A DNA stretch of 39,289 nucleotides, taken from contig VFLI01000033.1 in the NCBI GenBank assembly GCA_009885105.1, positions 1-39,289 of the forward strand, given 5' to 3'. The position numbers and the translations under genes were made by a program. Positions 24,394 to 32,817 of the stretch are shown one piece after another. How positions within the stretch are numbered: position 1 is the first letter of the stretch; each line of letters opens with the position of its first letter. The notes under the pieces are model-generated. The model was not told the DNA's origin. It saw only the letters and a list, made by a program, of their open reading frames with translations, and ran no database searches. Source of the DNA: Spirochaetia bacterium. Lineage in GTDB: Bacteria > Spirochaetota > Leptospiria > Leptospirales > Leptonemataceae.

Positions 24394-24603
24394 ATGTTAA
24401 ACGTAGCGTACGGGGATGAAGAATTGGAAGAAGATTTAACAGATGACGAGGATGAATGGTCCGATTCGGAGGAACTGGAGTATACCAGTTATGTCTGCGA
24501 AGATTGTGATTATCGCTGGGAAGAAGTCACTCCAGAAGAAATCGACGGCAATGAGATGATGGTCTGTCCGATGTGCGGAAGCGTGAATGTCACGCAGCTG
24601 TAA
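24394..24603 (+). CDS. small acidic zinc-ribbon protein
   Basis: A ~69-residue protein. The first half is very acidic (GDEELEEDLTDDEDEWSDSE). The second half is a four-cysteine zinc ribbon (YVCEDCDYRWEE and MVCPMCGSVNV), similar to the zinc ribbons of regulators and small RNA-polymerase or ribosome-associated proteins. ATG 24394 is preferred to the TTG at 24358 that opens the frame. It is followed 6 bp later by the LapA-like gene, then rsmD, suggesting one operon. Exact function unknown. Confidence 0.75.
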   Translation: MLNVAYGDEELEEDLTDDEDEWSDSEELEYTSYVCEDCDYRWEEVTPEEIDGNEMMVCPMCGSVNVTQL

Positions 24604-24609
24604 TAAAAA

Positions 24610-24837
24610 TTGATACCCATACGACTGACATTACTTTTGCTTGGATTCATTGTCCTTTTACTGCTGGTTCTCGGGAATCCGGAGCCGGTCACGGTCAGTT
24701 TTTTATTCTGGTCTGGTGTTTTTGAAACTTATAAAGTGATAATCGCCGCTTTTGTGTTCGGCATTGTCTGCACGGTAGTGTATACCAGTCATCTCAGATA
24801 CATCCGTAAAATACGCACTTCGAAATTCAATCGTTGA
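24610..24837 (+). CDS. LapA-like (DUF1049) small membrane protein
   Basis: A 75-residue protein with two hydrophobic helices (RLTLLLLGFIVLLLLVLGN and VIIAAFVFGIVCTVVYTSH) separated by a short PEPVTVSFLFWSG segment. This is the pattern of the LapA/YciS family, where NxxPVxxxFLFW joins the helices. In E. coli LapA works with LapB in lipopolysaccharide assembly control; here the partner is not visible. The start is TTG (ATA also possible by context). The end overlaps the rsmD start by 4 bp (TTGA). Confidence 0.75.
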   Translation: MIPIRLTLLLLGFIVLLLLVLGNPEPVTVSFLFWSGVFETYKVIIAAFVFGIVCTVVYTSHLRYIRKIRTSKFNR

Positions 24838-25469
24838 AATCCAGATCTATAAGAATCCAGAAAGGAAAATTCCGCGGCCGAAGCATACAGATGCCCGCTC
24901 CTGTGCAGGGAGAGGCCAATTTTACGCCCGCTCTACTAAAAGAAGCAGTTTTTCAGGTGATTGAAGGTCGAATTCAACTACAAACAGAGGATTATGCATT
25001 TTTTGATCTGTGCGCCGGCTCCGGACAGATGGGACTGGAGGCTCTCAGTCAGGGCTACGGCGCCGTGCATCTTTGTGAACTGAATCAGGAGCGATTCCGA
25101 TCCCTGGTGGAAACAATTCGTGTCTACGATTATTCTGTGGAGCTGCATCGCAAAGATTTCCAGAATATGATCTCCACCATAACACGGCAATCTCGATCTG
25201 TGTTGTATATCGATCCACCTTATTCATTCTGGGTCGGTAAAGACTGTCCCGCCATCCAGAAATTCCTCGAAGAACTGCAGACTCAATTCCTGAATCACGA
25301 AAAAACCCATAATAATACCGCTGTTCTGGAAGAAATTCTGATTCTCGTCCAGGGTCCCTATCCCCTGGCTCTGCAGAAAACCAACCAGGCTACTCTAAAT
25401 CCTGCCCTGACTGTTGAGACACGAAAATACCGAAAAAATTGGCTTTCTGTGATCCATCTGACAAAGTGA
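24834..25469 (+). CDS. rsmD: RsmD-like 16S rRNA guanine-N2 methyltransferase
   Basis: RsmD methylates G966 of 16S rRNA with S-adenosylmethionine. The sequence has the SAM loop FFDLCAGSGQMGLEAL (near residue 57), the acidic end of strand two LCELNQ, and the catalytic DPPYSFW at D127. These identify a RsmD-type N2-guanine methylase. The usual RPTxxxxREALF motif is replaced by FTPALLKEAVF, and residues after 140 diverge from the E. coli protein, so a different rRNA or other target base is possible. The TTG start overlaps the LapA-like stop by 4 bp. Confidence 0.8.
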   Translation: MKSRSIRIQKGKFRGRSIQMPAPVQGEANFTPALLKEAVFQVIEGRIQLQTEDYAFFDLCAGSGQMGLEALSQGYGAVHLCELNQERFRSLVETIRVYDYSVELHRKDFQNMISTITRQSRSVLYIDPPYSFWVGKDCPAIQKFLEELQTQFLNHEKTHNNTAVLEEILILVQGPYPLALQKTNQATLNPALTVETRKYRKNWLSVIHLTK

Positions 25470-25515
25470 CAGTCCGATTAAAAAGCTGTTGACCGTTATA
25501 GGCCGTTGAAAAATC

Positions 25516-25544
25516 TTGACCCAATATTTCTTAAGTCTTAATAA
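25516..25544 (+). promoter_or_regulatory. promoter before the CESA-like gene
   Basis: TTGACC (25516-25521), a 17-bp spacer and TAATAA (25539-25544) form a good sigma-70-like promoter. It leaves a leader of about 40 bases with AAAGGA upstream of ATG 25590, though that ribosome site is rather far (about 14 bp) from the start. Confidence 0.55.
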
Positions 25545-25589
25545 TTTTTTTTATAGGACATAATAACTTAAAGGAACTGGTATTTTACA

Positions 25590-27146
25590 ATGAATCTAAT
25601 GGATTTTACGGCTATTACGATCGTTGGTATCTACTCTCTGGACATTCTGCTTCTGTTTTTCTTTGGAATGCATTCGTATTTGATGGTATATCTGTACCGG
25701 AAAAACGAAAAGTACTGTGTTTCAGGAAAAGATGAGGGTATGGAGGCGGTAAATCTCAGGAAGATTTCTTCGAAGAAGCTCCCCATTGTCACGGTTCAGC
25801 TGCCCATCTACAATGAATTTTACGTTGTGGATAGACTGATTGATGAGACCCTGCGAATGGAATGGCCAATCGACCGGCTTGAGATCCAGGTTCTGGACGA
25901 TTCCACGGATGAGACTGTGGAAAAAGCGCGCCGCCGCGTGGAATTCTACCAGGCCAAGGGTTTCAATATCAAACACCTGCACAGAAAAGATCGCAGCGGT
26001 CACAAAGCAGGCGCTCTCAGGGAAGGGCTGGAAGTCGCTCAGGGTGAGTATATCGCTATCTTTGATGCCGATTTTATGCCGGCGCCGGATTTCCTCTGCA
26101 AAACAATACCCTATTTCAATGCGGACCAGATCGGTATGGTACAGACCCGGTGGGGACATATCAATGATGATTACAATATCCTGACCAAGGCACAGTCGTT
26201 TGGAATTGACGGTCACTTCATGATAGAGCAGGTCGCTCGCAACTGCAATCATCTCTGGATGAATTTTAACGGCACGGGCGGCATCTGGAGAAAAAGTTGC
26301 ATTCTCGATGCCGGCAACTGGCAGTCGGATACCCTGACGGAAGATTTTGATCTCTCCTACCGGGCTGAACTGGCCGGCTGGAAATTCCGTTATTTCAAGG
26401 ATGTTGTGAATCCAGCGGAGCTGCCGGCAACAATGTCTGCTTTCAAATCGCAGCAATTCCGCTGGTGCAAAGGTTCCATCCAGACTGCAATGAAACTGAT
26501 TCCCAGAATCTGGAAATCGAATTTCGACTGGAAAATAAAGGCGGAAGCAATCACGCATCTCCTGAATTATTCTGTCCATCCATTGATGATCATAAATATT
26601 CTTTTTGCGCTCCCTCTGTTGATGATGGATTACTGGACGGGATTCAGCATTTATGACGCTTCTATAATGGTATTGTTCGGCGCGGCCGCTCTTTTAAGCA
26701 TCGGGACATTCGGCCCGATGGTATTCTACATCTATTCCCAACGCGAACTCTATCCGGACTGGCGAAAGCGGATTATCTGGATGCCTGTTCTTATGATGAT
26801 TGGAACGGGTATTGCAATCGTCGAAACAAGAGCCTGGATTGAAGCTCTGCTGGGAATCAAATCGGCGTTCAAGAGAACGCCCAAATACAATATTGAAACA
26901 AAAAATGACAGGCTTGCTCTGGACAGTGTCAAGTACAGAATTCCTCTCGATTGGATGGTGATACTGGAACTGGCTATGGGTGTTTACTGTCTTGTCTGTC
27001 TGTACTATTCATTTGAGCGAGACAGAGTGTTTCTCGTGCCGTTTATGTTTCTGTATGCAAGCGGATTTTTCTATGTGGCTTTTTCCTCGCTTCAGGAATC
27101 CACTGTTCGGTCTCGGGTGCTGAAAATAGCACACAATGAGGCATGA
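25590..27146 (+). CDS. cellulose-synthase-like GT2 membrane glycosyltransferase
   Basis: A processive-type glycosyltransferase of 518 residues. One N-terminal helix (ITIVGIYSLDILLLFFFG) precedes the GT-A domain, then about four to six helices follow from residue 320. The D,D,D,QxxRW set is intact: VLDDSTD (D103/D104), FDADF (D159-D161), TEDFD (D252) and QQFRW (288-292). TED plus QxxRW points to polymer-forming or glucosylceramide-synthase-like enzymes. There is no PilZ domain at its own C-terminus, unlike BcsA, but a separate PilZ gene lies 1.0 kb downstream. It overlaps the CHAT-like gene by 11 bp. The polymer made is unknown. Confidence 0.92.
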   Translation: MNLMDFTAITIVGIYSLDILLLFFFGMHSYLMVYLYRKNEKYCVSGKDEGMEAVNLRKISSKKLPIVTVQLPIYNEFYVVDRLIDETLRMEWPIDRLEIQVLDDSTDETVEKARRRVEFYQAKGFNIKHLHRKDRSGHKAGALREGLEVAQGEYIAIFDADFMPAPDFLCKTIPYFNADQIGMVQTRWGHINDDYNILTKAQSFGIDGHFMIEQVARNCNHLWMNFNGTGGIWRKSCILDAGNWQSDTLTEDFDLSYRAELAGWKFRYFKDVVNPAELPATMSAFKSQQFRWCKGSIQTAMKLIPRIWKSNFDWKIKAEAITHLLNYSVHPLMIINILFALPLLMMDYWTGFSIYDASIMVLFGAAALLSIGTFGPMVFYIYSQRELYPDWRKRIIWMPVLMMIGTGIAIVETRAWIEALLGIKSAFKRTPKYNIETKNDRLALDSVKYRIPLDWMVILELAMGVYCLVCLYYSFERDRVFLVPFMFLYASGFFYVAFSSLQESTVRSRVLKIAHNEA

Positions 27147-28134
27147 AGACGATCCGTCACGCTGGCCTCTGCTGATTCTGGCTGGAGGCCGTTGTGTACT
27201 CTATTACGAAGGCGGCGCCAGTGTTTTTCGCAGCGCCGTTTCGTATCCACACAATCAACTCATAAAACGCCTGGAGGACTGTGAACTGGATTTTGCCTCA
27301 GGGCGGAATTCAGACCTGGCATCACTTGTCTGGTCCGCTCCTTCCAGCGCAGAAAGCTTTCTCGATCTTTGCATCAGGCATGCCCGAATTTCCGGCGGTT
27401 TGAAACTTCACGGATTTTCCGGTGAATCGATTCCCTTTGAATTTCTTGAATCTCCTTCTGGAATGAATCCTGCTGAAATCGTATACACCACTGTTACAGA
27501 AAAACCAATTCCAGGATATGAGGATAATTCCCGGGGAGAAAAGGCTTCCCAAATACAAAAAAATCTTCGAATTCTCATTTACTTCAATCCTTCCGGGATA
27601 CCTCTTCCGCAGGCAGCATCCATGGCAGCGAGACTCTCAGAGAGTATGAGCAGCGGCACATCTTCGGAGGCATTGTCCTTTCATTATTCGGCCCGGGCTT
27701 TATCCCGAAACGAATACAGCGAATTGTTTGAGAAATCAGACATTGTCTTCTATTTTGGTCATGGAAAATGTATTGGCGGACTGCCGGCTATTCCATCGGA
27801 TGAGGGCTGGGCGGGCTTTTTTCCGGATATTAATTTAAAGTTATTTAGAAATAAAGTTGTATTTTTCTGCGGCTGTATGGACGGTGAGCTGGCTCTCTCA
27901 TCACTGCCCGACTGCTGTTTCATCTACCCGGTCTGCCGCATTGCGGATCGGGCTGATGATTTCATATGGAATATCTGGAGCTACTGGACGCGAGATATTA
28001 ATCTCTACGGAGCCTTTCGCAGGGCCATAGCCAGAGATGCAGAATCCGCAGATATTCGCCGCAAGATTTACCGCATCCATGGTCATGCCGACATGGCGCT
28101 GCGTCCTCTAAGAATATTCGGCTTGACAGAGTAG
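27136..28134 (+). CDS. CHAT-like putative cysteine protease
   Basis: A 332-residue protein without an obvious standard family. The C-terminal ~190 residues follow the layout of CHAT (caspase-HetF) domains: LRILIYFNPSGIPLPQA, then DIVFYFGHGK with candidate catalytic H209, then KVVFFCGCMDG with C247 at the CxxG position. A late YPVCRIADRADDFIWNIW segment and LYGAFRRAI helix resemble the end of the fold. The first 140 residues are mixed alpha/beta and unassigned. It overlaps the CESA-like gene by 11 bp, so the two are co-translated. The protease call rests on His/Cys placement alone. Confidence 0.6.
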   Translation: MRHEDDPSRWPLLILAGGRCVLYYEGGASVFRSAVSYPHNQLIKRLEDCELDFASGRNSDLASLVWSAPSSAESFLDLCIRHARISGGLKLHGFSGESIPFEFLESPSGMNPAEIVYTTVTEKPIPGYEDNSRGEKASQIQKNLRILIYFNPSGIPLPQAASMAARLSESMSSGTSSEALSFHYSARALSRNEYSELFEKSDIVFYFGHGKCIGGLPAIPSDEGWAGFFPDINLKLFRNKVVFFCGCMDGELALSSLPDCCFIYPVCRIADRADDFIWNIWSYWTRDINLYGAFRRAIARDAESADIRRKIYRIHGHADMALRPLRIFGLTE

Positions 28135-28169
28135 TCATTTCAGAATCATTGCAATGAAACACCTACATT

Positions 28170-28562
28170 ATGGCCGCTGACAAATCCTTCTTTAACGAAT
28201 CCATACGAATCATGGATCCAACACATCAAAAAAGGAAGAAGGCGCGCACTCAGATGGAACTGACAGCCGAATTCTGCTTCGATGGACAGACTGCTTCCCA
28301 TCCGTGCACTCTGACCGATCTGGGGACCGGGGGATTGTCCTTCCTGAGCCGTGCATCGCTCCATTCCGGAGACCGTCTGTCGGTGAAATTCAAGATCAGG
28401 GGCAAGACCCTGACTCTGGCCTCAGAAGTGATTCGGACAGCAGGCAAGAATACCGGAGTTCAGTACAAATCGATCACGGAAGAAGACCTGGCATTGATTC
28501 AGGAGTTCATTCACTCTTCTTTTTTCGAAAAGGACCGAAGGAGTGAAAAGAAAAAAAGTTGA
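28170..28562 (+). CDS. PilZ-domain protein
   Basis: A 130-residue single PilZ domain. The c-di-GMP arginine motif is present as R22xxxR26 (KRKKAR). The second motif, normally D/NxSxxG, reads DLGTGGLSF (D50 to G55) with Gly for Ser. Beta strands LSVKFKIRGKTLTLASEVI and TGVQYKSI complete the barrel. It lies 35 bp after the CHAT-like gene in the same direction, so it may form an operon with the CESA-like enzyme and act as its c-di-GMP sensor in trans. ATG 28170 is used; an ATG at residue 15 is possible. Confidence 0.85.
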   Translation: MAADKSFFNESIRIMDPTHQKRKKARTQMELTAEFCFDGQTASHPCTLTDLGTGGLSFLSRASLHSGDRLSVKFKIRGKTLTLASEVIRTAGKNTGVQYKSITEEDLALIQEFIHSSFFEKDRRSEKKKS

Positions 28563-28657
28563 AAGAAATAAGACCTCAAAAAACATGGTCATCCATCCTC
28601 CTGGGTGATGGAAAATCCGTTTCAGTGTTGGACAATCAGGACAAAAAGGAGTCTTAA

Positions 28658-28957
28658 ATGGGTGCTGGTGAGAAAGTCTATTGCGCAAATTGCGCCCATT
28701 GTATTGTTGTGAGACAGTACGAAGCTGAGCAGGATAAATACATACTGCGTGTTCGCTGCAATAAGAAGAAATGGTCCAAAAGATCGGGTGAGGAAAAACT
28801 GTATAAATACTTTACAGTGGCCCGGCGTATGCAGCCCAATTGCGAAGATTATAAAGAAATGGGCGATCTTTTGCCTTATATCAAGAATCTGAAAAAAGAA
28901 CTGCCTATCAAAGATGAAATTTATACACTGAAGAAGGCAGGTAGAAACGCCGGCTGA
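28658..28957 (+). CDS. small Cys-rich protein, spirochaete type
   Basis: A 99-residue basic protein with the N-terminal CANCAHC cluster and two further cysteines (VRCNKKKW and PNCEDY), which together could hold one zinc. The middle GEEKLYKYFTVARRM is the distinctive part. I recall similar small proteins in spirochaete genomes, but no function. An excellent AAAAGGAG ribosome site stands 6 bp before the ATG. It lies between the PilZ gene and the RnfC-like gene. A nucleic-acid-binding role is possible but not shown. Confidence 0.75.
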   Translation: MGAGEKVYCANCAHCIVVRQYEAEQDKYILRVRCNKKKWSKRSGEEKLYKYFTVARRMQPNCEDYKEMGDLLPYIKNLKKELPIKDEIYTLKKAGRNAG

Positions 28958-28968
28958 AATCGAACAGG

Positions 28969-30198
28969 TTGTTTCCATTTTCATCCAGTATTTTTCCCTC
29001 GGTACCCAGTTTCTCAAGAGCCGGCAGCACGCTCGCCAGTATAGATTTACCTGGTAAGCTTAAAATCTCATACGGTGACTGCGGTTTTGCTTTCACACCG
29101 GAAGGCGTTTTTCCCAGACGAATCCAGCGGGGCGAAACGATCGCACTCTCTGGAAAATTTCCAATGCTCTCTCCGCTTTCCGGCCTGATTGAACACGACC
29201 TGGAAGAAAAATCCTTTCTATTAAAAGTTGAGGGCACACTGCGCCTTGGTGCGGACAGCGCTGAAATTGTGCTTCCGATTCGCAGCTTGATGCAGAAGTC
29301 GGCGGATGATAGACTGGTGAGTTTTCTTGAAGAAATAGACCGGGCCGGCCTGCCTTCTCTCGATTTTCCCGGAAACAGCCTGGGGGCGCTTCTTGGAAAA
29401 ATTTCGGATGAAAGATCCAGGATGATTCTGAGTCTGATTGAACCGGAAGCGTCGATCGATTGGAGATCTCTTTTTGCAGATCGAAAATCACAGTTCGAAG
29501 AACTGATTTCCTTTCTGTCGTCTTTGAATAGGGAAGTCAGAATTTATCATTATCCATCGGGACTGAATCGTCTTCGCGCGCCTCAGCTGCGAGAATTTGG
29601 CCGCAATCTGCCGGTGGTTATCGCTTTGCGGCTGCTGGGAAAAATTGAAATAAAAAAACTTCTTCACGAACAAAGCGTAATTTTTCTGGGACCTGCCACA
29701 ATCTGGGCGCTGCTCGATTACTTATTTGAAGGGCGGGTTTTCTATTCGCGCATTGCCGCTTTCCGATTCGAACATAAAACCGGTGTGATTAAAAAATCAC
29801 CCGTATCGCAGCTCATGAATGGAGCTTCTCTTGAATCGGTCATAAAGTCTTTCTCTTCAAAGTCCCGGAGAATTGAAGCAGTGACCGGAAATTATTTTCA
29901 GAATTGGAAAAAACCTGTCGATGTCTCCAGCCTGGGAACTTTTAATATTTATAGCGGCTCTACGGTTAATATCGTGAAAACCGGCACTGCCGGACCAAAA
30001 AACTTCCCGTGTATCCAGTGTTTGATGTGCAGTTCGGTCTGCCCGGTCAATGCGTCTCCTTATTCTCTTTTAATGGGAAATACAAAGGAATTTCGACCAA
30101 ATTCTTGTATTGAATGTGGATTGTGCGAGTATATCTGTCCCAGTGGTATTGAATTATCAGAAGCAATACGAATCAGAATCGAGAGTGATTCCAGATGA
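28969..30198 (+). CDS. RnfC-like iron-sulfur protein
   Basis: The C-terminus holds two 4Fe-4S ferredoxin motifs, CIQCLMCSSVCP and CIECGLCEYICP. The N-terminal part (LKISYGDCGFAFTPEGVFPRRI, then LSPLSGLIEHDLEEKS) resembles the barrel-sandwich start of RnfC. The central FMN/NAD-binding Rossmann part typical of RnfC/NuoF is not clearly visible. No glycine-rich NADH loop is seen, so this is probably a degenerate or specialised relative. The start is TTG at 28969 and is uncertain (frame open only from 28945). The stop overlaps the following membrane-protein start by 4 bp (ATGA). No rnfA, B, E or G is nearby. Confidence 0.7.
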   Translation: MFPFSSSIFPSVPSFSRAGSTLASIDLPGKLKISYGDCGFAFTPEGVFPRRIQRGETIALSGKFPMLSPLSGLIEHDLEEKSFLLKVEGTLRLGADSAEIVLPIRSLMQKSADDRLVSFLEEIDRAGLPSLDFPGNSLGALLGKISDERSRMILSLIEPEASIDWRSLFADRKSQFEELISFLSSLNREVRIYHYPSGLNRLRAPQLREFGRNLPVVIALRLLGKIEIKKLLHEQSVIFLGPATIWALLDYLFEGRVFYSRIAAFRFEHKTGVIKKSPVSQLMNGASLESVIKSFSSKSRRIEAVTGNYFQNWKKPVDVSSLGTFNIYSGSTVNIVKTGTAGPKNFPCIQCLMCSSVCPVNASPYSLLMGNTKEFRPNSCIECGLCEYICPSGIELSEAIRIRIESDSR

Positions 30199-31061
30199 AG
30201 ATTCTGCGATTTATTGTATTCGATCTGCTCCTGTGGAGTCTTGTTCCCGCCGCCGTTTTTTTCGAGGTATGGAAATCCGGTCATTACATTAACTTTGTAT
30301 ATATTCTGTTTCCATTGACTGGAATTTTTGCAGGACAGTGGGCGGCGCGAAAATTTAATCGTTTCGCTGCGGAGGTCTCAGAACCGGATAGAATTCTTCG
30401 CAAGAGCGCGAATTCAGGATTTATGATTCTTGCATTCCATCAATCGCTCTGGATATGGACACTCCTTCCTGCGAAAGGGATGTTCGCAGCGGCAGCTCTG
30501 AGCTCCGTACTGATGTTTATTTTTATCTGGAAGAGCAATCGTCCCGGAGATTCAGCAGCGGCCCTTGCCTCGCTTCTGTTGAGCGTACCCGGGGCATTTG
30601 CTCTGTCCGGATTATTTTTTTTTCCAGTTCAGAATTCAGAATCGATATGCAATATGCCTATCGCCGGCAATCTCTGTGACTCTCAGAACTTACTTGTGCC
30701 GGGAATTTTGCTCCTGTCTCTGCTTGCAGTAGTTGTTCAGCCCAAACGGTTCAGCGGTCCTGCTGCAGGCCTGCTGCTGTGTTATGCATACCTGTATCAT
30801 TTTTCAGGTATCGCTGTTATGTCTTCTTATTCTACGCTGGCACTCACAGGTATAATACTGTTTTTTCCGGGTAAATCAGTACGGACTGTCGGTATCTGGG
30901 TATTCTTTGGTTTTGTTTTAGTAACAATCTGTATGATCTGGTCTGTGTTTTTTCCTGAAAAATTTTACAGTCCAGTATACAGAATTCCAGTTCTGTTTAT
31001 TGCTCTGGCGGCGGCTGAATGGTCTACCTGGTTTGCCCAGGAAGTAAAACTTCGATTTTGA
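30195..31061 (+). CDS. polytopic membrane protein, partner of the RnfC-like protein
   Basis: A 288-residue protein with about nine hydrophobic helices (for example FDLLLWSLVPAAVFFEVW, AALASLLLSVPGAFALSGLF, LVPGILLLSLLAVVVQ, VFFGFVLVTICMIWSVFF). No signature of RnfD, NqrB or another known family could be recognised. The ATGA overlap with the iron-sulfur gene upstream argues that the two products work together, as RnfC/RnfD do, with this one as the membrane part. Electron transfer across or at the membrane is inference. Confidence 0.65.
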   Translation: MKILRFIVFDLLLWSLVPAAVFFEVWKSGHYINFVYILFPLTGIFAGQWAARKFNRFAAEVSEPDRILRKSANSGFMILAFHQSLWIWTLLPAKGMFAAAALSSVLMFIFIWKSNRPGDSAAALASLLLSVPGAFALSGLFFFPVQNSESICNMPIAGNLCDSQNLLVPGILLLSLLAVVVQPKRFSGPAAGLLLCYAYLYHFSGIAVMSSYSTLALTGIILFFPGKSVRTVGIWVFFGFVLVTICMIWSVFFPEKFYSPVYRIPVLFIALAAAEWSTWFAQEVKLRF

Positions 31062-31172
31062 CGCTTTTTTTTTAGTTCATTTCTCAAGCCTGCTACGAAA
31101 CATGGCCTGAAGAGGCATGGGTGACCGATCGTAACGGGCTGTATGACTCGTTTCGGGAATCCTGGCTGAGAC

Positions 31173-31649
31173 ATGGAAATTAATGAGATCATTCATGAAG
31201 ATCGGATAGTCATTCTTGACAACCCGATTCAGGACAAACAGGAACTCCTGAAAGAAGTCCTGGACAGGTCTGTAAAGAACACAGAACTGGAAAAATGCCG
31301 CGCTGATCTCTGGAAAACTCTTCTGGAAAGGGAGAAATCAATGTCGACGGGAATCGGGCTGGGTGTCGCGATCCCTCACTGTTCTTCGGATTACGTTACC
31401 GATGTGAAGGGCTTTCTGGTGCTTCTCAAAAATGGAATCGAGTTCCAGGCAGTCGATGACAAGCCGGTGAAGATCATCGTGCTGCTCCTTCTTCCAAAGA
31501 ACAAATTTGAAAAACATATCAAAACCCTGGCCTCAATTGCGCGGCTCTTCAATGACAAGTCATTCCGGGATAGAATCCTGGAAGCGCAAACCCCTCAGGA
31601 AGCATTTGCCGTTATAAACGCCGAGGCAGAAGCCCGGGCAAAAAAGTAA
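31173..31649 (+). CDS. ptsN: PTS EIIA-Ntr/fructose-type protein
   Basis: A single EIIA domain of 158 residues of the mannitol/fructose/nitrogen type. The active histidine H69 sits in STGIGLGVAIPH. LVLLKNGIEFQAVDDKPVKI and LLLLPKNKFEKHIKTLASIARL complete the pattern. No sugar-transport EIIB or EIIC domain is present, so it is most like PtsN, a regulator phosphorylated through NPr/EI-Ntr. Start ATG 31173 with weak GAG upstream. The 111-bp spacer before it carries nothing I recognise. It is convergent with the reductase gene (7-bp gap). Confidence 0.85.
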   Translation: MEINEIIHEDRIVILDNPIQDKQELLKEVLDRSVKNTELEKCRADLWKTLLEREKSMSTGIGLGVAIPHCSSDYVTDVKGFLVLLKNGIEFQAVDDKPVKIIVLLLLPKNKFEKHIKTLASIARLFNDKSFRDRILEAQTPQEAFAVINAEAEARAKK

Positions 31650-31656
31650 GAATTGA

Positions 31657-32804
31657 TTAGAGTGACGTGGTCTCAAATCCAAAAGCTGCTTCAAAAATTA
31701 ATTTTTTCCGCAATGTATCGCGAACACAGATCTGTCTGACAATTTTTCTGGTTAGTCTTTCCGGGATGTAAGAGAGCAGAGATCCCATTAATGTATTTCG
31801 CTGCTTTCCATATCTGGATTCGCACAGATCGGTATACCGGTTGAGAAATGCTGCCGAAAAATCTCCCGACTTAAGAGCCAGATCGGCCGTCTGCGCGGCA
31901 AAAAGACCGGTTTGAACGGCCGGCTTGATCCCTTCGCCGGCCCACTTTGATGCGAAGCCTGCTGAATCCCCGACAAGGAGAAATCGATCGCCTGATTTCT
32001 GACGGGGAATTTCATCGTAAAGTTTGTATGCATGCCTTCCGAAAGGAGTCATTTTATTTTCGATTCCGTCAAGCCGGCCCAGGCCGCGAAGCTTATTCAT
32101 GAAACTGTCCAGATGCGTGTTCAGATTGTGCGTTCTGTGATTGAAGCGGCCGATGCCGATGTTGACCCAGTCTCCCTTCGTTACATACCAGGCATATCCG
32201 TAAAAATCATCTTCCGGAAAGAGCTCTGTGGTGCCGTAATGAGGTGTGAGTTTTTTTAGGATTTCGGCGCCCAGTTTTGTTTCTGATTCGGCGGCCTGTA
32301 TTATGCTTTCATTCTCACGGCGAATGGTCCATTTTCGCGCCACCGGGCAGCCTGTGCCGCCCGCTCCGATGACCATTTTTGAAGTAAAGGATTTGCCGTC
32401 TTCAGCGACGAGACGCACGCCGCCCCCTCCATTCTTTCGATGTCCTTAATCCGTATCTGCTGTTGAAATTCGGCTCCGAAGCCAGCCGCCCTTTGAATCA
32501 GGAAATTATCAAATTCCTGGCGGATGATCCCGAAACTGGCCGTTGTCGGGTAGTGTGTGTGGTAGTATTTCCCTTCAATAATGACAGAACCGGATAAGAA
32601 TCTCTGCATGGTAAGCGGATAATCTTCTGGACGAAGATTGAGCAGGCCCAGTATACCGGGAGTAATCCAGCCTGCGCAGACTTTCACGCGAGGAAATTTT
32701 GCACGATCTAGAATGAGAACTTTCCAGCCCTTCTTTACCAGTTCTCCTCCCGCGGTGGATCCGCCGGGTCCGGCTCCGACCACAATCACATCATAATCAG
32801 TCAT
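31657..32804 (-). pseudogene. geranylgeranyl-reductase-like FAD oxidoreductase, frameshifted
   Basis: Two adjacent frames make one flavoprotein of about 380 residues, the normal length. The first frame (from ATG 32804, ribosome site AGAGG) carries the FAD loop VIVVGAGPGGSTAGGEL and the CAGWITPG region. The second carries VIGAGGTGCPVARKW, WYVTKGDWVNIGIGRF and the second FAD motif FLLVGDSAGFASKWAGEGI. The join is at the run of five G (minus strand, 32423-32427): one more G would read MEGGGVRLVAEDG and restore the frame. So this is a recent mutation, a phase-variable tract or a sequence error. The gene lies 13 bp after cfa and probably acts on a lipid double bond. Confidence 0.85.
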
Positions 32805-32817
32805 TGCCTCTGGTTTC

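Noticed and set aside
25722..26579. 285-residue minus-strand frame
   Set aside because: It is antisense to the CESA-like gene, whose catalytic motifs are all intact.
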